NCBI RefSeq assembly: GCF_910592395.1
Contig: NC_088311.1
Location: 18,106,501-18,170,500, forward strand
DNA length: 64,000 bases
Source of the DNA: Lineus longissimus
Taxonomy: Eukaryota > Nemertea > Pilidiophora > Heteronemertea > Lineidae
Reading direction: 5' to 3'
Numbering within the stretch: position 1 is the first letter of the stretch; each line of letters begins with the position of its first letter. The position numbers and the translations under genes are program-made. This document shows, in pieces, positions 58,162 through 64,000 of this stretch. Under the pieces are notes generated by a model. It had not been told where the DNA came from. It was given only the letters and a program-made list of their open reading frames with translations, and searched no databases.

Positions 58162-59256
58162 TCTATATCATAATACTATAAGGCGGCTCGCTAAAGTGCC
58201 ATTTGGGGGTCGTGTTTCGTCTCGAAATTTTGCACGTTTGCAGGTGATATGTTATCCTGATGCAACGTCATGTTTATTTTCGGAAATTTACTTCAGCGGA
58301 GCAGTAATGAGGGATTTTTAATCGGACACGGTCAATTCTCCTTATCACTCACGGAAGCCAAGCCATTGCTGTTCAGTTATGCAGGGGATTAATGAATCAC
58401 CTGCACTCCCTGTGGGGTGACTAACACTACCTGTTGAACGGCTGGCTGTAGGGGGATGATTGGAACAGCCTGTACACGTGTTGACCTGCTGAACCAAGGT
58501 TAATGTTATTTTCAATCCACGATTGTAGGTCACCTGATCTTCGAGATTTCGCGGGAAAGAAATTGTAAACAAACACATGTGTGCAGTTCAAATGTAAACA
58601 AAAATGTATTTTGATACTTTTGGTTGCTGGACTTGGGTTTTCCCGCAGTAAGAAGCTGGGGTCAAATTGATGGTCTATCGTATATTGGTACTGTATTAGC
58701 CAGAGCTAGCCCTTGATTATGAAGGGATTTTCAAATTAAGGTTACAATGGTATGTTTATGTGCTCACCACAGCTATCAAAACTTGATGTATCTGAAGAGG
58801 CACTCTGAATTTGGCATGGCCTTATCAAGGACCTGCTCACGGTGCTGAACTTCTAGCTTGCCTGTCGACTAAGTGCCTTGCCCGAGATCATGCTACATGT
58901 AGGAGGAGCACGCATTTTAAAGTTTTAGTAGTGATAGTGCAATTGGTCCGAGCCATTTGGAGGCCGACATGTGAAGGCCTATCTGGGTTCTCCTTCATCT
59001 CCGTATAAAAAGGGGCATATTGCTGACTAAGGAACGAGGTATATTCACATTGCCTCATCATCTCATTCGGACCAATTGATTTACTTTTATATGCACGCAT
59101 ACAGCACGCCACAGGGTCCGAGTCTGTGGACAAATGGTTGGTTCAATTTGTCTCTTCGATATTGCTCCTTTGATATTGCATTATATTTTCATTGCAATTC
59201 AATCTATTCAAGGTATAGCCCATTTGAACCTGCCTGCGCCACGGGTACAATGCTAG
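58162..59256 (+). mobile_element. Helitron family 1, young insertion
   Basis: Begins TCTATATCATAATACTATAAGG and ends GGGTACAATGCTAG, inserted at A|T in CCTTATACCAAAT. The paralogous site between 22037 and 22038 is empty. Opposite orientation to the intronic copies, fullest member of the family here (1095 bp). Confidence 0.85.
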
Positions 59257-60049
59257 TACCAAATATTACACTTTTTCCGCAGCCAGTACCTCAAATAAGC
59301 TAAGGCCCCCGCCAGAATCCATCACTCATTTCAGGGTATCAAAACCTGCCTGCAGTAAAATGCTGAAGTGCAATATCCAGATCTGAACTCCCGAGTGTTT
59401 ATCAAGATAGCCCGATGGTCTATTTTTAAAAAGAGATCCTCGAATACCGTAGGTTTAAGTTCGGTGGCGACCCAGGAAAACCCATTTCACTTTTCATTGC
59501 AGTGTCCGCTGGCAATATCGTTCCAAAAATCACACCAGATGCCGTTTTTGAGAGTCGTTGTCTTCACCATTAAGGAATAAAATCAATTAACCAATACTTG
59601 GTCAATCACACGAAATATATCTTTCCTATTCGCCTGTCCGTGGAAGTGATTGGACGGAAGGGACGAACATTGGGACGACAACATCAACCTTTCTTTTCGA
59701 GTTGAAACCTTAGCTAGAAACTATTAAATAGAAAAGGAAAGTAGGAAAGACTCCCTTCGATAGATATTGTCTGCCAGAAATATCACCGAATGGGCACAAG
59801 CTATTTCTGAAATGATAGACATATCAGGAGTTTTTATTGAACAATCTTTGTTATCAAAAATTTGTTTCAAAGGCCACCCGCATCGGCCAATAAGGGGTGC
59901 AAATTCCATAGACGTCGCCACAAGACAATTGCGAAATTGGTTCATGCTATTACGCACTCCACATCCGAGAATTTTATGGACCTTCATTGTCACAGACCTG
60001 CTGTTGAAAGAAGGAGCATCGTCAATTTCTTTCTTGTGCGAGAAACAAA

Positions 60050-60110
60050 ATGAGACAGGTTTTCTATCTGATCATTGTTTGGAATGCTATTTTTTCAAAC
60101 ATCGTAGCAG
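60050..60110 (+). CDS. signal-peptide first exon of a third family member
   Basis: MRQVFYLIIVWNAIFSNIVA, identical in protein to 22858-22918, ending GCAG|GTATGT in phase 1. The rest of this gene presumably continues right. Confidence 0.65.
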
Positions 60111-61804
60111 GTATGTAAAATTAGGTTATCCTTTAAAAACACATTCTTATCGTTTGTTTCTAGCCTCAAATCAGACAACAGCGACAGAAAACGCCTGTCT
60201 TTGGCTGAAATTGGCTCGCTTTCGTGGGATGTTTGGTCCCATACCAAGAACCCACTGATGACTAGTGCATGTCCTGAATTTAGTTGCTTGCTGGACTTGG
60301 GACAACGTGTGTCAATATTTTGCAATGTCATAATGGGTTTTGGATATTCCCATAATGAATGCATTTGCAAACCGCGCATCAGTACTGTAGGTCTCGTGAA
60401 GGAGTTTTCCCTAAGTTCGCGATGATGACGTGATCCGTTAACAGGACGTAACATCTATTTTATAATGCGTTTCCAATGTGATTGCATGATGATAACCCGT
60501 TGATGTCGTATATCGTATATCACTGGAAACGCCCGATTCCCCTGATTCTGCAGGGGCAGTTTATTTCTTCAAATAAATCATAAGCGTCGCATTTGCTCCT
60601 AGCTCTGTTCACCATCCCAAATGGTGATATTGCCAATCGGGCAGGAAAATCACGGAAAACCCCAAATATAATACATTTCTTCCTGAATAATTCTTACAGT
60701 GACTTTTCTCCCGTGAAAGACAGTTGCTTACGCTACACAAAAAACAAACAAAAAATCGAGGGTCAACCATTGATCTTTTGAGATATGTTGAATTTTGCAC
60801 GAATCAGCGAAAAACGCACCAACTGGCACTGGACGGCATTTCAACACGGGCCCGACGCACATCCCAAGTTTAGTGTACACATACGTCGGCGACAACATTA
60901 AAATTGGTAGTTTCTTGTTAGCCGCCTATTCAGAAGCGCTCCACTCGACCGAAGTTCCAATTAGAACGGTAGTGTGACAACCACATGGCCAAAACTGTTA
61001 GCGAACAGCCAGCGCTAAAAGCACCGCAAGATATTTAGCTCCTACTAAAAATGCCCTGAGAGCCCACAGGTATAAATTGGTCTTAACATTTATGAAATAG
61101 AGGTTGCACTCAAGCGCACCCACTACACGCCTACTCAAAGTTCATTATTCGAACCTCGACATCGTACGTTTTCAAATGTATGATTGATGTTTCACGGTAT
61201 ACAGACGAGCTTGCTGTACTAGCGATGCTAATTGCAATAATACACTAAATAACCGACATCCTCACACTAAGTTTCATCTTTCTAGACTCAATAGTGAGCA
61301 AACGTGCCCTAATGTTGATGGACGACTAACGGACGGACGGACTGACGCCGGGAGTCCAATCATTGAAAAACATTTGTATAGCAATAACAGAACATCTGGT
61401 ATAGCACATAGTGTTTGTCCAGATGCGCGGGGCATATCCATTTTATAAAGCTATGGTATTCTCAAATTCTCTTTCTCGGAAGTGTACTATAAGCCCATAG
61501 CGTCACTCGAAAAAAATCATAGATTTTCGACTTGCCTTTATGTTTTTCTCAGAAAGAAATTGATAAAACTTAAGCATCATGGTATCAATATAACTTGGAT
61601 ATGTATTGTACTGCGAGTGTTATCGCTTATTGGAAGTTCGGAACACGTTTCGACGACATGGCATCAGGCGTTCCTGTTGGCGTTTCTGGGGATTTGCAAA
61701 AACTTGCTATAGTTGCAAGGTACGTGCATGGTGTTAACGAGTAATAGAACTTGGTCTCACTCCTTTTTATTTAATTTCTAAAGTTGTCCGACAAAACACT
61801 TCAG

Positions 61805-61914
61805 GTATAACTGCGAATATCGGTGTCACTGTGATGGGGATGAAGATTGCAGTCGAGACGGGTCTTGCCCAAATGGATGTGCCAGTGGATGGGATGGAGA
61901 GTATTGTCAGCGTG
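61805..61914 (+). CDS. EGF-like exon
   Basis: Acceptor ACACTTCAG, donor GTATGT (phase 1 out). YNCEYRCHCDGDEDCSRDG and CPNGCASGWDGEYCQ form a seven-Cys EGF-like module of the MEGF type. Entry phase is 2, which does not match exon 60050-60110, so either another exon lies between or it belongs to another gene. Confidence 0.5.
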
Positions 61915-62768
61915 GTATGTTTTAAAGATAGATAAACTATATCGACACCAAGCTGTTTAGTTTACATAGTGTTGCACATAGATATCTAGCCCTTACAACA
62001 CAACAATGATGTGATTTTTTCATATTGGATAATCAGGCAATCAAGATTGTATAGTACACCAACCTGGAAAGACAACAGCAATAATCACGAAGATGACCAA
62101 TTTGTGCGAATTTCCGATTACCTGATTGAAAAATCGATAATTACGAATTATTTTTTTAGCAAGTCAAGTCATCATGGTTTTTTTATCAGGTGGCCAGGAA
62201 TGAATCATGCTTCCTGGTATTTTTTGATAAGGTGGCCAGTTGAAGTTGTTTTTTCTCATTACAAAAGAAGTAGGATACCTGGACCTTTGAAACCTTTAGT
62301 GCCAACAGATAAGATAAGCATCTAAATATTTGAAAGCTTCACACGGCAATAAATACAAGACAGAATTCTTCTGGCTGTCGTTCATCCATGTTTGGCACGC
62401 CTCGGCTTGAACAAATTGGTCATGATTATCGCTTGATGAATATAAAAATGCTCATGCCTATATGCTCATGCCTATATATGTATAGTTGCGGTGGGTGGAA
62501 CCTAGGAGATATTTTATAAAAAGATAAGGTCGTCATATCGTTTCTAAGTCTGGCATTCGAAATTCTGTATGTTTGCAGATTTGCTCCACCTGTTTCTTGA
62601 ATATTCAGACACATTCTTGCATGTCTTAGATCGGTGAAACTAAAGTATGTGCATGGCGTGTGGCGAGCTGTAATTGGCCACAAGGCACTGTGCAGCCTCC
62701 CTGCGCATGACCGGAACTATTTATATCGACGTCGTCCCATCCCTGCTTGAAATGGCCGCCACTGCAAT
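61915..62768. other. unassigned stretch
   Basis: No exon or element recognised. Contains short repeats TATGCTCATGCCTATA near 62450 and AGGTGGCCAG near 62190 and 62230. Confidence 0.35.
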
Positions 62769-63149
62769 TTGAATGTGGTGAATGTGCCTCAGGGGTCCAT
62801 TTTGGGCCCAGTACTGTTCCTATTGTATATAAATGATATTGCTGATGTTGTTAGTGATGGTGCACCCATGGATCTTTTTGCCGATAATTCCAAAATGAGT
62901 AGGGTGATAAGGTCTGTAACCGACTGTTTTCAGCTTCAATCTGACCTCGATAAAGAGTACGCTTTGAGTAGGCAGTGGGGCATGACGTTTAGCCCAAACA
63001 AATGTATGGTCATGAGTGTCACGCGGAAGTTAAATCCGATTCACTTTTTCTATAACATAAATGGCTTTGCATTATCTAGGGTTGATAAACTTAAGGATCT
63101 TGGTATTGTCTTTTCTTCGGACCTGTCATTGTCATCTCATGTCGATGGT
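62769..63149 (+). pseudogene. LINE reverse transcriptase fragment (jockey/CR1-like)
   Basis: VPQGSILGPVLFLLYINDI is the QGS-LSP motif of non-LTR reverse transcriptases. The catalytic box reads FADNSK instead of FADDSK, which would disable it. Later GMTFSPNKCMVMSV and LKDLGIVFSSDLSLSSHVD fit the family. It stops abruptly at 63149 where other repeat DNA begins. Confidence 0.8.
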
Positions 63150-64000
63150 TGTAGCACGATGGGACCTCATCCCTCATAAGCCTTTAGGAAGTAAGTAGCG
63201 AATCTAGACGCATCATGTCTAACAGTTACAAAGTCTCTTTATTGACAAACACATCTCGACGATGAAACATGTTGAAGACAACGAACGATGAAGACATATG
63301 TGCTGATGATGATGTAGACAGCGGATGATGGTTCAACTGGAACGATAGAAAGAACTCCTAAGCATCTAATATGTACAATAGAACATCTAAATCAATATAC
63401 CAATAGTAAGTTTTGTCACAATCTAAGACCATGTCACATCCAGAGACAAGTCCTTCACAACTTAAGATTCATTCCGGACGGTGGCGCCGCCAATTGAGAA
63501 GACAGCGGAACTAACCGACACACGAGGGACAGATAACAAAGTGTCCGAAACACAACCGGAATGTACTAATGTGTAGCAAAACACTCTCCAATGAAGAGAT
63601 TAACATCAATAGTTTGCCCTCAATAACAGTTGGGAACCTTACATAAGGGTTTTAGAGTCAAAATGTTGCATTAGGTGGGATGGCGGGAAAACCAGGCCGG
63701 CATTCTGAACAACACGACATTGCCGACTTTACAACAAGTCTACAGCCAATCTATGCCCCTTTGACACACTTACCATACATCTAAAGAATGCTTACATTAC
63801 GCTATCCCTTTCCACACATGCTTTTCAGCAAATGCACAACTTGTGCAAGGGAAATAGCCCAAACTTTGGACTCGAATCGAAACACAGAGAAATCTCGACG
63901 ATTGGTTGGTTGTGTCGTCATAACCTGGTCATCCACCAGGACCGATTCCGTCTCAGCCGTGGATTGACCCAAGGGAAAGGCCGAGGACACGACATCGCGG
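63150..64000 (-). mobile_element. probable LTR retroelement 3' end, truncated by the window
   Basis: DNA beginning TGTAGCACGATGGGACC interrupts the LINE. The minus strand carries AATAAAG near 63240, ends in CA at 63150, and at 63470-63500 could encode SSQLAAPPSG, reminiscent of a gypsy-type pol end. A minus frame 63990-63802 is unassigned. No second LTR is in view. Confidence 0.35.

Overview
This is a window of eukaryotic genomic DNA, probably from a marine invertebrate. The reasons are short exons with GT/AG introns, secreted and transmembrane receptor exons with phase-1 boundaries, dense TAGGCCTA and ACATGTACATGT words that I associate with echinoderm-like genomes, and many old and young transposons. 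The phylum is an inference and is not settled by the sequence.

The core is a tandem family of large type I membrane receptors built from complement control protein (CCP, sushi) modules, all on the plus strand. Gene A enters from the left (first visible exon 8333, stop 20950). It has 20 intact CCP exons, one truncated and one decayed, then a stalk exon, a transmembrane exon and a cytoplasmic tail exon. Gene B (ATG 28127, stop 57164) looks complete. It has a signal peptide exon, an exon with a gamma-carboxylation-type propeptide, an RYRR processing site and a divergent Gla-like domain, a small cysteine exon, 26 CCP exons, then stalk, TM and an NPLY-bearing tail. The intron phases around the Gla-like region (1, 0, 1) are those of vertebrate Gla genes. 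A Gla-like domain joined to a CCP array, a TM helix and an NPxY tail is the most interesting thing here. A third family member begins at 60050 with another signal-peptide exon, and an EGF-like exon follows at 61805.

The CCP exons form a higher-order array. A two-exon unit of about 633 bp (CCP-a plus CCP-b, introns included) repeats about eight times in gene A and eleven times in gene B. Introns are as conserved as exons, and each gene has its own sequence variants, so unequal exchange or gene conversion is recent. Many units carry, just after the CCP-b exon, a short readthrough frame whose stop overlaps an AATAAA. A short stop-containing exon before the last CCP is conserved in both genes. 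Both could give soluble forms.

The 3' half of the genes and the intergenic DNA are a segmental duplication (about 14640-23710 against 52440-61255). Comparing the two copies exposes clean insertion sites of younger transposons.

Mobile elements by region: 1-6665 is a LINE split by a Ty3/gypsy-type LTR element that is itself split by a 547-bp TIR element. 16355-17424, 54152-55016 and 58162-59256 are Helitrons of one family, and 51224-52085 is a Helitron of another. 19190-19729 is a short insertion with 9-bp target duplication. 25.7-27.4 kb holds degenerate small ORFs of unknown, possibly virus-like, origin. 30612-31054, 37390-37833 and 38383-38826 are a 444-bp TIR family. 32737-36236 is a pogo/Tigger-like transposon with minisatellite-like inverted ends. 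45266-49949 is a TTAA-flanked element. 62769-64000 is another LINE fragment cut by a probable LTR element.
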